From: Okapia johnstoni
Lineage: Eukaryota; Chordata; Mammalia; Artiodactyla; Giraffidae
Length of the DNA: 64,000 nt
Direction: 5' to 3'
Assembly: GCA_024291935.2 (NCBI GenBank)
Contig: CM044315.1
Span: forward strand, 80,148,385 to 80,212,384
The notes under the pieces were generated by a model. That model was not told the DNA's origin. It did no database searches and saw nothing but the letters and a program-made list of their open reading frames with translations. A program made the translations under genes and the position numbers. This document shows positions 20,690 to 31,692 of the stretch, in pieces (position 1 is the stretch's first letter; every line of letters begins with the position of its first letter).

Positions 20690-21345
20690 GAAGAGAAAGG
20701 TCCTGGAGGAGGAAGGTTTGCACCGAGGGTTGAGGTAGGAGCTGGAGGGTCGTATTTAAGATGCCTGATTATGGCAGTTTGGCTGGTGGGATCGAGATTG
20801 GGGAACATGGGTAGAAGTAAAGAAAGGCCAGATGCTGTGTGTCCTCATAGGGAGTCTGGACTTTATTCTAGTGACACTGGGGACCACTGAACTTGTTTCA
20901 GGCAGGAGAATGGTGTGATCAAACGTGCATTTCAGTGGCTAACTCTGGCTGCAGGGGAGGATGGTTTGGAGGTATGTCAGGAGGCTTCTGGGGGAGAGAG
21001 GAATCTAAAGCTGAATTGTGGGGACAGTGTGGGGCTTCAGGGGCTCTTTCAGGACCGCACCTTTTTGAAAACTCAGCTGGTGCCAGATTGGATGGGGTGG
21101 GGCAGTAGGACAGTCTGCCTTTGGTCTGGGTGACCAGGTGGAGGGGATTCATTCTGGCTGGGGCTCCTGGAGCAGAGGCAGGCTGGGGCAGGAGCTCATG
21201 AGTTCAGTGTCGATCATGCCAAGCTGTAGGGACCCGTGGATTATCCTACTGGAAATGTTCAGGAAGTGACTGAATTTGTAGCCTGGAGAAAGTGAAGAGA
21301 GCTGGGTTGGAGATAGCAATTTGGGAACTGTTGACCAGCTGACCA
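20690..21345. repeat. Diverged old repeat, family not assigned
   Basis: Wording such as 'ctggactttattctagtgac' and 'gtgatcaaacgtgcatttca' followed by 'aactctggctgcagg' parallels 7990-8115 and other blocks. The pattern is typical of an old dispersed element. Confidence 0.4.
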
Positions 21346-21394
21346 TTGGAAGCCATGGGTGGGGATGAAAGTGCTCAGGGGACACGTGTGGACC

Positions 21395-21560
21395 AGCTGT
21401 ACTCTGGCTGTGTGTCAGAACCATCTGTGGACCTTTTAAAACTACCCAAATCTGAGCCCACCCCCAGACCTGAATCAGACTGGGCATGTGCAGTTTTCCA
21501 CATCTGCACAGGTGATTCTGGTGTGTGCAGGTGGAGAACCACGACTTTGGGGAGAGCTGT
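21395..21560 (+). mobile_element. MER5A-like hAT MITE
   Basis: 'tcagaaccatctgtggacc', 'gagcccacccccagacctga', 'aggtgattctggtg' and 'gagaaccacgactttgg' follow the MER5A order. It is diverged. Confidence 0.6.
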
Positions 21561-22629
21561 TCATGGGCAGCGGTGGGGACTAGAAGCCTGACTGTCCCCA
21601 GGCGCGGCAGGAGCCCTGTGGGACAGGCGGCCAGTTCTGCTCTTCCCCGGCCAGCTGTCCAGTTGTGTGGGGGCGTCTTCCCCAGGGCTTTATCACCCAC
21701 GGCTACAGCTTGCTGGCATGCAGCCTACGCCCTGTACAACTGCAGGGGGCACCACTCACATAGCACACAGTACGCATTGGTGTTTGCATCAGAGTGGCCT
21801 TGTCTCCAGCCGAATGGAAGGAAGTTTCTGGGTCTCCCTGTCCCTCAGTCAGGGCTTCACTTTCTCCTCCGCTGAGGAGGTTTCTGTCTGAGGACAAAGT
21901 GCCACAGTATAGGGGCATGTGGGAGTCCAGAAGGGGATGGCATTCGGATTGGGATGCCAGGTGAGAGGTGAGGGGCCAGCCAGCCCCACCTGCTGCCACG
22001 TGGCAGCTCTGGCAAGAAGCTTACACCCAGGCCTGTGGCCTCAGGGGCAGGCGTGTGCTGGCCTTTCTTGGGCAGGCCTGCCATGCGGGGGAAGGGACAG
22101 CACAGATTTCAGGTTGGGATGTCCTTTCCACTGCTTGCCAGGGGGATCCTGGAGCTGGGCTCTGCCTTCCTGTTCTGTGCAGGAAGAGAGTGCCGAGGGG
22201 AGACCGTGTGCTAAGGGGGAGGGTGGGGCTGTCAGAAGTGGGTGGGGTCTGTGGGCTGCTCTGTGTTGGGGACTTGGCAGTGCCACTTTCTTGTGCTTGC
22301 AGGAATCTCTGTCCCTGTAGAGCTCGGGCTGTGATGAACCAGTGGTGCTGTCCTAAGGCTGTGGCCTTCAGTCCCTTGCCCTCTAGCTCCTTTAGGGGGG
22401 CACAAGGGTAGATTCCAGGGTGTGTCTTGATGCCCCTGGTTTGCCTCTCAAGGCAAAGGGGGTGCAGGACTGCTGTGGGATGGGGGAGGTTCCAGAAGGC
22501 CCCTAGGTGACCACACAGGTCCTGCAGCTGGAAGAGGTGGAAAGAGGGCTGGAGAGATGGCCCTTGGGTTTAGCGTGGCTGCTGAAGTTCCTGTTTCTTC
22601 CGGGAAAGTCAGAGAAAGCGAGAGGAGGC

Positions 22630-23599
22630 AGGCTCAGGGAAGAGCTTTATTGCTTCCATGATGGCTGCCCAGCAGGGCTGCCGCAGCCCGGGTGAAGTCC
22701 TGGTGCCTCACTTCCCTCTGGTCCAGGCTAAAGGCAGAACCCGAGGGCCTGGCAGTCTCTCGTTGCTGAAACCCAAAACAGTTGCCGGGTAGGCTGCTCC
22801 AGGCCTGCAGCACAGTCCTGGGGGTCGGTTGCAGCTGGGGTGGGGGTGGGGGCCGTTCCCATCAGGCTGGGCCAGGCCATTCCTCCCGAACTCTGAAGTT
22901 CTCTCCGCTCAAGCCCAGGGGCATCTTGTTGGCTTAAAGGATGGCTCCAGGTTTCCCTGTGGGGCAGCTGGGGGCTGCTGAGTGGGACTATCTCCTCTGC
23001 TCCCCAAGAAAGGCCAAACACTGTCATGAGCTGGAGGGGGCTGGCCTGAGATCCTGCCCACCTCCCCCTTGGCCCTGGAGCAGGGCACAGGCTAGTCCTG
23101 GCACTCCCACGCTATGGGGAGCCCGTTGGGACCACTGCCTGAGGGGCCCTTTAGTGGGTCTCTTTCTGCATGGCCAGTGGACCAAATGTGACATCTCCAA
23201 CCTGATTAAAAAATAAATTATCCCTACCCTCCCCCCACCCCAAATTCACAAAGTGATAATACACTGAACATTGATTGGAGAAATGATTCTGGCAGCAGCT
23301 TTGCTGCCTAGCGTCCGCCTCCTGCATGCTGGGCCCGCTGGGCACAACCAGTGGCCTCCTGGCCTTCTGGCTTCCAGGACCCAGGCTGAGGTGAAGGCCG
23401 AGTGCTGGGCTCTGAGGCTGGCCTCTGAGCAGACATAGCTCTGGCTGCCTTGCCAAGGCCTCGCCACCCCTGGGGCCACTTGGCACAGTCCTTCTCCTGG
23501 TCTGAAGGCTCCCGCGCCTCTCAGGCAGAGCCAGGCCGAGGCCAGTGAAGTGGGCGGGTGGTGGTGGCTGGACCTCTGTGGCTGTGTGCTGGGTGCACC
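22630..23599 (-). other. ST3GAL3: ST3GAL3 3' UTR
   Basis: The sequence follows the TGA at 23602-23600. The first canonical AATAAA on the minus strand is at 22651-22646, giving a 3' UTR of roughly 970 nt. No SINE interrupts it. The exact cleavage site is inferred. Confidence 0.6.
22646..22651 (-). terminator. ST3GAL3: Polyadenylation signal AATAAA, ST3GAL3 candidate
   Basis: The minus strand reads aagcAATAAAgctc, about 950 nt past the stop codon, with no earlier canonical signal. Confidence 0.6.
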
Positions 23600-23689
23600 T
23601 CAGATACCACTAGTTAGGTCAGTGATGACGCGTGCTTTCACCAGTTTCCGTAGAAACTCTTTCTCTCGCTGAATGTTGTGGGTCCAGGA
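23600..23689 (-). CDS. ST3GAL3: ST3GAL3 terminal coding exon (motif VS, stop)
   Basis: The last coding exon reads SWTHNIQREKEFLRKLVKAR then VITDLTSGI and TGA. It contains sialylmotif VS (HxxxxE, here HNIQRE), whose histidine and glutamate are in the catalytic/donor site of GT29 sialyltransferases. It has an acceptor cttttcag and joins in phase 0 to AAIKE of the previous exon. Length equals the human exon as I know it, with DLTSGI for DLSSGI. Confidence 0.97.
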   Translation of the reverse strand, partial: SWTHNIQREKEFLRKLVKARVITDLTSGI

Positions 23690-24178
23690 CTGAAAAGGAA
23701 GACGGAGTGACGGTCAATTGGACAGCCCAAGTGGCTGCTGGGATGGAGCCCTGCTAGAATGCAGGCTCCCAGGGCTCCGTGCCCTCGTCTGAGACCACCA
23801 CCCTCCGCCAGTCCAGAAGTGCTACGGCTCGCCCTCCTCCTTTCCCAGGACCTGGAGAAAATAACCTTCTAACCCCTTTCCCTAGTTCAGGAAGACTGTG
23901 CTTCTTAACTTCTTCCAAGCCTTAGAGATGGAGGCTTTCCAACCTTGTTCCCACTCCTTCAACCCATCCTTGCTCAGCGGCTTCTCCGGGCCCTTAGGCC
24001 CTCGGCACCTCAGGGTCAAGCTATGTGAGTCATTAGGTCTGGCCCAAGCCTGGGGGGTGGGCCCTGCTGGAAAGGGAACCACGTGGGGTGGCTTAGTCAT
24101 TCTCTGACCTGATGCAATCCACTTTCCAGGCCTAGGGGCAGCTGATGAAACCCTGCCTCTCAGATTAGAGGAGCCGGC

Positions 24179-24213
24179 GGGGGGGGGGGGGGTGGGGGGG
24201 TGGGGGTGGGGGG
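24179..24213 (+). repeat. G tract with G-quadruplex potential
   Basis: The order is G14-T-G7-T-G5-T-G6, well beyond the four G3 runs needed for a G-quadruplex. On the transcribed ST3GAL3 RNA it is C-rich, so a quadruplex would be in the non-template-equivalent plus DNA strand. Confidence 0.8.
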
Positions 24214-24877
24214 TGGAGGCAGAGGCTCATTTTATTGTTACTGTGGAAATTGGAGGGAAGATGCTACCTTCCAGGGCTTTCCTGGGGAAGACTGCACCCA
24301 GGCTCAGGTATTTTCCTTCCCCCGGTGCCAGGAAGCTGTGATGACTAAGTCTCTCAAAGAATGAAACAGGATTGAATGAATAAAGGAATGATGAAAGCCA
24401 ATAGCTTTATCACAGTCTGGACACAGCTGACTGCTCTGTTGCATCTGATGGCATGAGACTCATCCTAGGATGTTCACAGCCACTGTTTACCGGCGTGAAG
24501 AACTTACAGCTCTTGTCTGGTCCTTGTCTGATCCAAGCAACCTCCTCCAACCTGCTAGATCTTTTCAGTTTGAAACTTGGGCAAAATCTCCTATATTCCT
24601 CTTCTTTGAACACCCCCTTCAACTTCCTGTGCTAACCATGAACCTGGCTGCCCCTAAGGACAGTGTCCCCTAGACAGGCTTTTTCTCCCTCACATCCACA
24701 CTCCACGGTGCCTGAGGTGGCAGAGTCTTCCTCGTGTGTTGCTGCATCTACACAACTGTCCCTGTGACCTCCCTCAAACCTCTGGCTCCTTTGGCTCCTG
24801 GCATTATTCTTAACTGTCGGCAAACTGCCCCTCTTTGGTGCAGACCCCTGGGTGATTCACCCTCATTCCTTGAAGAT

Positions 24878-25092
24878 CTATTTTTTTTAATTTATTTATT
24901 AAATTTATTTATTTGACTGCACCAGGTCTTAATATTTTGGATCTTCGTTTCAGAATGTGAGATATTTAATTGCAGCATGTCAACGCTTAGTTGCAGCCTG
25001 TGGGATCTAGTTCCCTCACCAGGGATGGAACCTGGGCCCCTGGCATTGGGAGCACGGAGTCTTAGCCACTGGACCAGCAGGGAAGTCCCTTT
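24878..25092 (-). mobile_element. CHR-type SINE with target-site duplication
   Basis: The plus strand runs from a T-rich start to 'ccactggaccagcagggaag'. A perfect 9-bp duplication cttgaagat flanks it (24869-24877 and 25093-25101). Confidence 0.88.
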
Positions 25093-25413
25093 CTTGAAGA
25101 TTCAAACTTCTGGTTCACCCCATCTGTCTTGGAAGGCAGGGACTGTTTGGCACAGATTAGGTGCTCTATACATATGTGTTGAATGAAATTAGATTTTCCA
25201 GGTAAGAAAATGAAGGCATGGAGGAATGGTAGGGTCAGGATCCAAGCAGGCATAGAGACCCGCACAGCTCTTTACTTATCCCACTCCTGCATCACTCCCC
25301 AAGAAGAAGTAACCAGTCTGATGGGTCCGTTTCAAGAATACCTATTGGGAGTCTCTGAGGGTTGAAAGGTCAGCAGAGGACTGGATATCTGGTGATACTC
25401 AGGAATTATTGTT

Positions 25414-25570
25414 GGGACTTCCCTGGTGGTCCAGCGGCTAAGACTCTGTGCTCCCAATGCACGAACTAGATCCCACATGCCACAACTGAGAGTTCACATG
25501 CAGCAACTAAGACCCAGCAGAACCAAATAAACACTACAACACTACAAGGCAATAGGGTTTTTTTAAAAAA
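25414..25570 (+). mobile_element. Internally deleted CHR-type SINE with target-site duplication
   Basis: The head gggacttccctggtggtcc is followed directly by the 3' 'caactaagacccagc' part, so the middle of the element is missing. A perfect 13-bp duplication aggaattattgtt (25401-25413 and 25571-25583) fixes the ends. Confidence 0.88.
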
Positions 25571-26744
25571 AGGAATTATTGTTAAAATTCCAGGTGTGAT
25601 AACGTTTAATATTAAAAAAAAGTCATCCTTATCTTTTAGAGAAATTTGCTGAAATGTTCATGGCTGGAATGATATGATGCCTGAGATCTGTGTTCCAATA
25701 ACCAGCGGGGAGGGGAGGCTTGAGAGGAAGAGCAGATTGAACAACACTGGCGTGTGCTGATAACTGGGGGCGGGAGGTGACAGTACATGGGAGTTCATTA
25801 GTGTCTCCTCTACCGTGAATATGTTTGACAAGTTCATAATAAAAGAGTAAACAAAAAAGTCTGCCAGGATGCCTCTCTCTTGGCCCAGGCAGTGCCCTGT
25901 CTCTGGTGATCTTTTCTCAACTCCTCCCCTGTGCACACAGCACAGGGGCTCACAGCACTCTCCACTCCATGCCACCTGCACTGCCCATGGGCCAGGGCAG
26001 GATTCTGGGACCCTCACCAGGACCCCTGACTCTGGATGCAGGAGAGCCGTACTTCTCCCAACTCCCATCTTTATCTCTGTGCTCCCAGGGTTCTGCCCTG
26101 ACCTTCGCAGTTCCTCCTCTGTCATCTCCCTGAGACATCTCATCCATGCCTCCCCTGTGCTCACCACTCACAAGTCTACATTTCCAGCCCAGATTTCCCT
26201 GTTGTGGGAGACTCCCTCCTGTTGAGGGCAAACCCACTTCACCCTCTGGCTACTGCTCAGTCCCTTTCCTCTTCTCTCCTCCGAGCTTCCGCAGAGAGCA
26301 CTCAGTGGGAGCCATACTCACTGTTCAGCTGCTGCACTCTGGCTCCGAAGTCCCTGGTCCTTTGAAACTGTGCTCACCACAGCCCCCGGGAACCCCTAAC
26401 TGGTACATCCAACAGCTGTGTCTCAGCACCTCTCCTAGGACTTCCGTGCCACACTGGTGCCATGCGCTGGTGATTGTAGGCACGCCCTCCTTGGGTCTCC
26501 AGGACCCCGCATCTTCTGACCCTTCTCTACTCTCTCTCCTCCTTTATGAATGTCTCTGACATCCCTCAATATCCCCTCCGCATTCAGCCCTTGCCTCACT
26601 GTCTTCACATCTCACACGCTCCCACTGGGCCTGGAAAATGGGCTGTGAAGCAAGTCCTCTCCCTTGCCCTTTGAAGACACCCTGAGAGACAGCAGGGATC
26701 CTACACCCAGGGACCAGCATTTCAGGGACTCCTCTAGGATGCTG

Positions 26745-26940
26745 AGAGGCAATAGTAATAAGCAGGGGTAAAAACACCACCATTAATAATAATGGCAAAC
26801 ATGTGCGGGCACTTACTGTGGCCAGGCCTTCTTTACACATTATCACGTCGACTCTTTCCCAAACCTCTCATTACCCCATGTATTGATAAGGAAAGGAAGG
26901 TATAGAGCCAGGCTATGAACCCAGGCCATCTGATTTCTTC
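26745..26940 (+). repeat. MIR-like SINE fragment
   Basis: 'gggcacttactgtggccagg', 'acacattatcacgtcgac' and 'aaggtatagagccaggctatg' follow the MIR order. Confidence 0.55.
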
Positions 26941-29103
26941 ACCAGCATTGCTCAGCACTCCACATAGAGGTGGTGCAACAGATGCCGCGAGTCTCGGAGC
27001 CAGATGGTTCTACAGGATATTGAAGGGGGTGGGGCTAAGACAACTGAGACGCAGCAGGTGGAAGAGGGAGCAGCCTCCACCAGTGCTTCAGGGAAGGTGG
27101 GTCCTTCCACCTCATTCTGCATGGAGGCCCTCTCCAGGCCTTCCTGATTTTAAAATCCTAACCAATTCTTGCCTCTGTCTTCCTGTCATCACTGAACAGT
27201 TCCGGTGAACTTTCGTTTCTTGCCTAGACTGCTGAGACAGCATCCCAACTAGCTTCTGTTCCTGCCTGGACCCCTCTGTCATGTTGTAGCCACAGTGACC
27301 CTACTACACGCTCATCTACAGCTGAAAACTGGTCCATGGCTCCCTCCTGCCTTCAAACCCAAGTCCACACTCCTTACCATGGCAGAAAAAAACCCTTCCT
27401 GATCCGGCCACTGCCTGTCTGCGGCCTTTCACCCTCTCCCTGAAGCCATAACATAAAGTTTACATAAAAGGAATATGTAAGAGACCCAGTATAGGAGTAA
27501 ACAGAAGCCAGGAGGCAGGTAAAAGCAGTGAGAGCAATTTGGGGCTGGTGCTGGTAGGGGATGAGGCAGCAAGATGGTATGTGAAGAGAGGTAGAGATGG
27601 AGAGACCACAGGGTCCTGGTGAACAGGAGGCAAGGCTGGAGCCACTGCTGAGGGGTAAGACAGGTCAGGGGCTCCCTTGAACCCAGGAGGAGCTTACCAC
27701 TCCTGAACCCCATTCCAGGAAACAGGAGGCCCAGCTGAAAGGTTGTTTCCCATGAGATTCTCAAGTCTCTCTCATATCCTTGAAATAACTCGCCATCACT
27801 CAAGGCTGCCTGAATGAACCCCCAAAGCCTAAAGCAATATATATGGGAACAGAGCCCTGGATGGGGGTGTGAATCTCCTGGGGAATGTGCGGAGTGAGAA
27901 GAGAAGGTTGTCTAGGATGGAGTCCTAGTTAATGCTGACTCTTATGTGTGGACTGAAATCCAGGACATGGAGGAAGAGAATGAGAGAGCATGGTGAGGGA
28001 ACAGGAGGGGCACTGAGCAGGAGAGCATTTCAGAGGAAGGACCGGTCAACATAGAAGGCATTGCCAAGCGATCAGGAAAGACAAGACTGACACGGGTCCT
28101 TTGGACTTGGCAGCCTTGAGTCACTGGTGACCTTGGTGGGAGTCTTGTTAGGTGAAGGGGGAAGCTGGGCTGTGAGGGGTGAAGGGCTGAGTGGGAATGA
28201 GAGGGGCAGAGCCTGCCCGGCAACAGCAGTTTTCCTCCTTTCTCCATATGGAGGAGGAGAGGAAGGGAGCTTTGCGGAGCATAAGACCTGAACAGTTCAG
28301 TGGGTTGGAGACGGACTGTAAGAGACTGATGAGCAGGAACGAGGGCTGCTGAGCTGTGAGTCTGCGTGGACAAGAGGTTTCCTCTAACCCTCGCCACCCA
28401 GAGGCAAGAGTAGAGAAGCTGCTCAAAGCACAAGCCGCAGATGCCCAAGGTCCAGGCAGGGAGCAGCAGAAGGTGAGGGGAAGAAGCAAAGGGTGTTTGG
28501 GTTTTCCACAGAGGCTCTTGCTGTGAAGGGAGAGGGGCCAGGAGAGGCTGGCTGGCTGGGAGAACTTAACATACTCATCACCTGAGAAGCAACTCTGGAT
28601 GCTAAAGAGCTTCAGTGCCTGGCCACAGGGAAGGGTGGTGGAGGTACTGGGGGCATCCTGAGACTGAGAGGCAATGTCTGCAGGTTGTTTGAGGGGGCGA
28701 GGCAGTTCTCTGGGGGGATAGAAGAATTGAAGCAGGGAGGATGTCCCTGAGCTTGCACCCAGATGGGCACGTGATGACTAGGGAGCAGCAAGGAGAATGC
28801 AGGGGCTGGACCAGGACAAGGAGCAGGCGGAGGGGGCGGCGGGCAGAGGGGAAACTCAAGGAGAAGACTGGGAGAGGGACACGCAGGATGTTGTGGTCAG
28901 AGACATGGTGGTCAAAGATACCTGGTGACCCAGCTTAGCTGAGGGTGGGGCAGGGCCTTCCGGGGATCTCCGAGCAGCCAGACCCGCCACTGGCTCATCC
29001 CTTGACCATTCATTTGTGCACACACAGTCAGAGTCTATCCTTCGTGCTGGCACTGCCCCCTCCCTCGGCCAGCCCAGGGACTGGCCCACACCTAGCCCCG
29101 CAC

Positions 29104-29250
29104 CTCTTTGATGGCTGCCATGCGCACGGTCTCATAGTAGTGCAGGGGAGCGTTGGGTGTGCTCATGTCGTACCCGAAGCCTGCAACTGCCACCTCGTCA
29201 CAGCCATGTAGTGCCATGGTCACTGCCACACTGCCGAGGGTCGGGATGTT
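29104..29250 (-). CDS. ST3GAL3: ST3GAL3 coding exon (sialylmotif S and motif III)
   Basis: The 147-nt exon encodes 49 residues from NIPTLGSVAVTMALHGCDEV through AVAGFGYDMSTPNAPLHYYE to TVRMAAIKE. It carries sialylmotif S (the PTLGSVAVTMALHGCDEV block), whose cysteine pairs with the motif-L cysteine and which binds donor and acceptor. It also carries motif III (HYYE). The acceptor is tttccag and the donor AAAGAG|gtgcgg. Both boundaries are phase 0. It is identical to human as I know it. Confidence 0.97.
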
Positions 29251-29417
29251 CTGGAAAGAGAGGGAAGGTGGGCAGAGTGAGGCTGAGACCTTCAGCGAAG
29301 CTCCCCTGAGCTCATGAGGACTGAGCCCTCTGTTCCCACTCTGCCCCCCATCCTTCCTTGCCAAGGCACCTCTGGCCCAAGTCCCCTCCTCCCTCTCCCA
29401 GGGTCCAGATGTCTCAC

Positions 29418-29564
29418 CCCACGGCCCATGAGACCATTGTTGAAAGGCAATCCGATGAGGGTGAAGGCAGCTTCCTGGATGAAATATGGGTTGAGGATGC
29501 GAATTTCGGGGGGTTCCTTGGGCACCCGAGTGGCCACAGATTTCCAGAAGCCATCCGATGCACT
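29418..29564 (-). CDS. ST3GAL3: ST3GAL3 coding exon (catalytic domain, between motifs L and S)
   Basis: The 147-nt exon encodes 49 residues from SASDGFWKSVATRVPKEPPE through IRILNPYFIQEAAFTLIGLP to FNNGLMGRG. It is part of the GT29 catalytic domain in the Golgi lumen. The acceptor is tctacag at AG 29566-29565. A second AG one step further (29564-29563) is in frame with a different phase and would break the reading. The donor is GTGGG|gtgag. Only 167 nt separate it from the next exon. Confidence 0.96.
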
Positions 29565-31155
29565 CTGTAGACACAGCACAAGTGGGCATGAGCAGGCACA
29601 CAGCTTATGATGGGCCTGGGGGAGTGGCGGGAACCTAAAGTGTGTACAGGCAAGTGAGAAACCAGGTGGGGGGCATGAGGTGTGTACAGGGAGCCGGGGG
29701 CATGAAGAATAAATGGGCTGGAGTATGGAGGACTTGGTGTGTGCTGGGGACACAGGATGTGGGGCAGAGACAAGTGAACGGGGGGGCCAGTGTGGATGGA
29801 GGAGACCATGTGAGCTACCAGGCAGGGCACGGGGCATGGGGCACAGGGCCTGGGGGGTTCTCAGGCCAAAAGGAACAGCCAGCGGCCCAGTGGTACCCCT
29901 CCCCTTTGCCGCTACTGAGGGGCCCAGGAGGAGCCTGCCCTCTCTCTCCTATCTGCTCTGCTGGGCTCGCCTCCTTTCCCTTCTGCTGAATTTCCTCGCT
30001 CTCTCAGTCAACTGTGCTAAAGTGAACCTGAAAAATAAAGACAGAACGTGAGCTGGTACAGCACAGCAGAATGACACTCCAACCCCCGTTCTGCCACCGG
30101 TGGGAGCTGGGTCACTTTGGGCAAGTGACAAGCTCTCCGAGCTTCAGTTGCTTTACCTGCCAAATGGGATGATTCTTCCCTCAGGGATCTCCGTAACAGA
30201 CTGGAAAGGCGGCAGCTCCGGACCCTGACACCCTGGGTCCACTCTGGGGCCACACATTCCTCTCCTTCTTCCTCCCTCCCTTCCTCTAGTTCCCAGCCCT
30301 GCCTTTCTGTTCAGTATACAAGCCCTCCCTGGTCTAGTCCCTCGAGTAGATTGCTTCAGCCATTCTTTCGTGATCGCCTTCAACTCCCTGCCTTTTGCCA
30401 TTCTATTGTCCTAGCCCAGGGGAACCATGAACTTGGATCAACCCATTCATCCATCTTTCCTGCCCTTGTAACCAGGCTCCCGAGTACGGCTAGAGAAGGT
30501 CACACACCAACCCTGCAGGCTGGAGGCACATCCCCTAGACTATGTAAGCAACCCTCTGTTGTTGGACATATCAGCTATTTCTGGTCCCCCTAGATCTGCT
30601 CCTCCTCTGTGTTCCCCAAGCTCTGTTGTCTATCCAATCATCCAAATCAGAAATCTGGGAATCGACTTTATACATCCCTCTTCATCTCTCCAGCTCGATC
30701 TGTCCTATTGGTCATCTGGTTCTTTTGACTCTATTTTCTGCAGGATCCCACAGATCCATCCTTTCCTCCCATGCCCACTCCTACCACCTAAAGTCCAGGT
30801 CTCATCATCTTTCAAATGGATTATCATAATGAGGCCATTTAGAGTATCTGTTTTATTGACCACTAACCCTCCAGAGCCCAGTAGAAGGACTAGAACGTAA
30901 ACAGTACACGGTAATTGTTGAGTTACATTCATTTCCTCAACAAACATGTAATGAGTGCCCAGAATGGGCCATCTTTGCCTCCCAAACCACTTTCTACTCT
31001 CTGCTAGAATGATCTTTCTATATACAAACTGGATCAGATCACCACCGCCCGACTAGAGATCTGAGTTTTTTAGCCAGTAACCCCGCCTGCTGCTCCAGTT
31101 TCCATTTCTGCCCATCTGAAGTCCCCACCTGCTGATTCACACCTTCATGCTTCCA

Positions 31156-31182
31156 CTGCTGCTGCTGCTGCTGCTGCTGCTG
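31156..31182 (+). repeat. (CTG)9 trinucleotide repeat
   Basis: Nine uninterrupted CTG units lie within the ST3GAL3 14-kb intron. On the transcript strand this is CAG. Such repeats are often length-polymorphic. Confidence 0.95.
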
Positions 31183-31339
31183 CTTCTGTCTATAATGGCC
31201 TCCCCACCTCCATCCACCTGATCCACCTCACTTGTTTCTTAAGACTCACATCTCCTCCCTCCTCGTGCCTTTTGAATGCCTTCATCTCAAGTTAGAGATG
31301 GTCTCTCACCTTTGGGAGGTGAAAAAACATGGAGTTAAG

Positions 31340-31692
31340 ATCTGCTATGGTTTGAAAGTTTGTGTCCCCCTCATTCATTTGCCTAATGCCTAAGGTGATG
31401 GTTAGGAGGTGGGCCTCTGGGAGGTGATTAGGTGAAGCGTAGAGGCCTCAAGAATGGGATCAGTGCCCTTACAAAAGCAGTCCAAGAGAGATCCCCTGCT
31501 CCTTATGAGGACACCAAGATCTATGAACCAGGAACCATCTCTGAATCAGGAAGCCCTGACCAAACACCAAGTCTGCCAGCACCATGATCCTGGACTTCCA
31601 GCCTCCTGAACTGTGAGAAACAAATGTCTATTGTTTATAAGCCACCCAGTTTGTGGTATTTTGTTATAGCAACACGAGCTGACTAAGATAGA
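31340..31692 (+). mobile_element. MLT1/MaLR-type LTR
   Basis: 'gctatggtttgaaagtttgt', 'gtgggcctctgggaggtgat', 'ccttacaaaagcagtcc', 'gaactgtgagaaacaaatgt' and 'tttgttatagcaacacgagc' follow the well-known mammalian MaLR LTR. It is non-coding and diverged. Confidence 0.8.

Larger units (their letters stand above)
18218..22629. other. Intergenic region upstream of ARTN and below the ST3GAL3 3' end
   Basis: The region is expected to hold ARTN 5' non-coding exons and its promoter, which I cannot place. It holds a MIR (about 18420-18570), a CTCF-like site (18924-18942), a GC-rich block (about 19680-20650) that is the best candidate for an ARTN promoter, an old unassigned repeat (about 20690-21345), and a MER5A-like element (about 21395-21560). 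From 21560 to 22629 nothing is recognised. Confidence 0.6.
23690..29103 (-). other. ST3GAL3: ST3GAL3 last intron (5.4 kb)
   Basis: The intron holds a G-rich tract (24179-24213), two CHR-type SINEs (24878-25092 and 25414-25570), a MIR (about 26745-26940), L2-like antisense sequence (about 27240-27430), and an old unassigned repeat (about 27440-28600). 25600-26740 shows no clear element. Confidence 0.8.
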
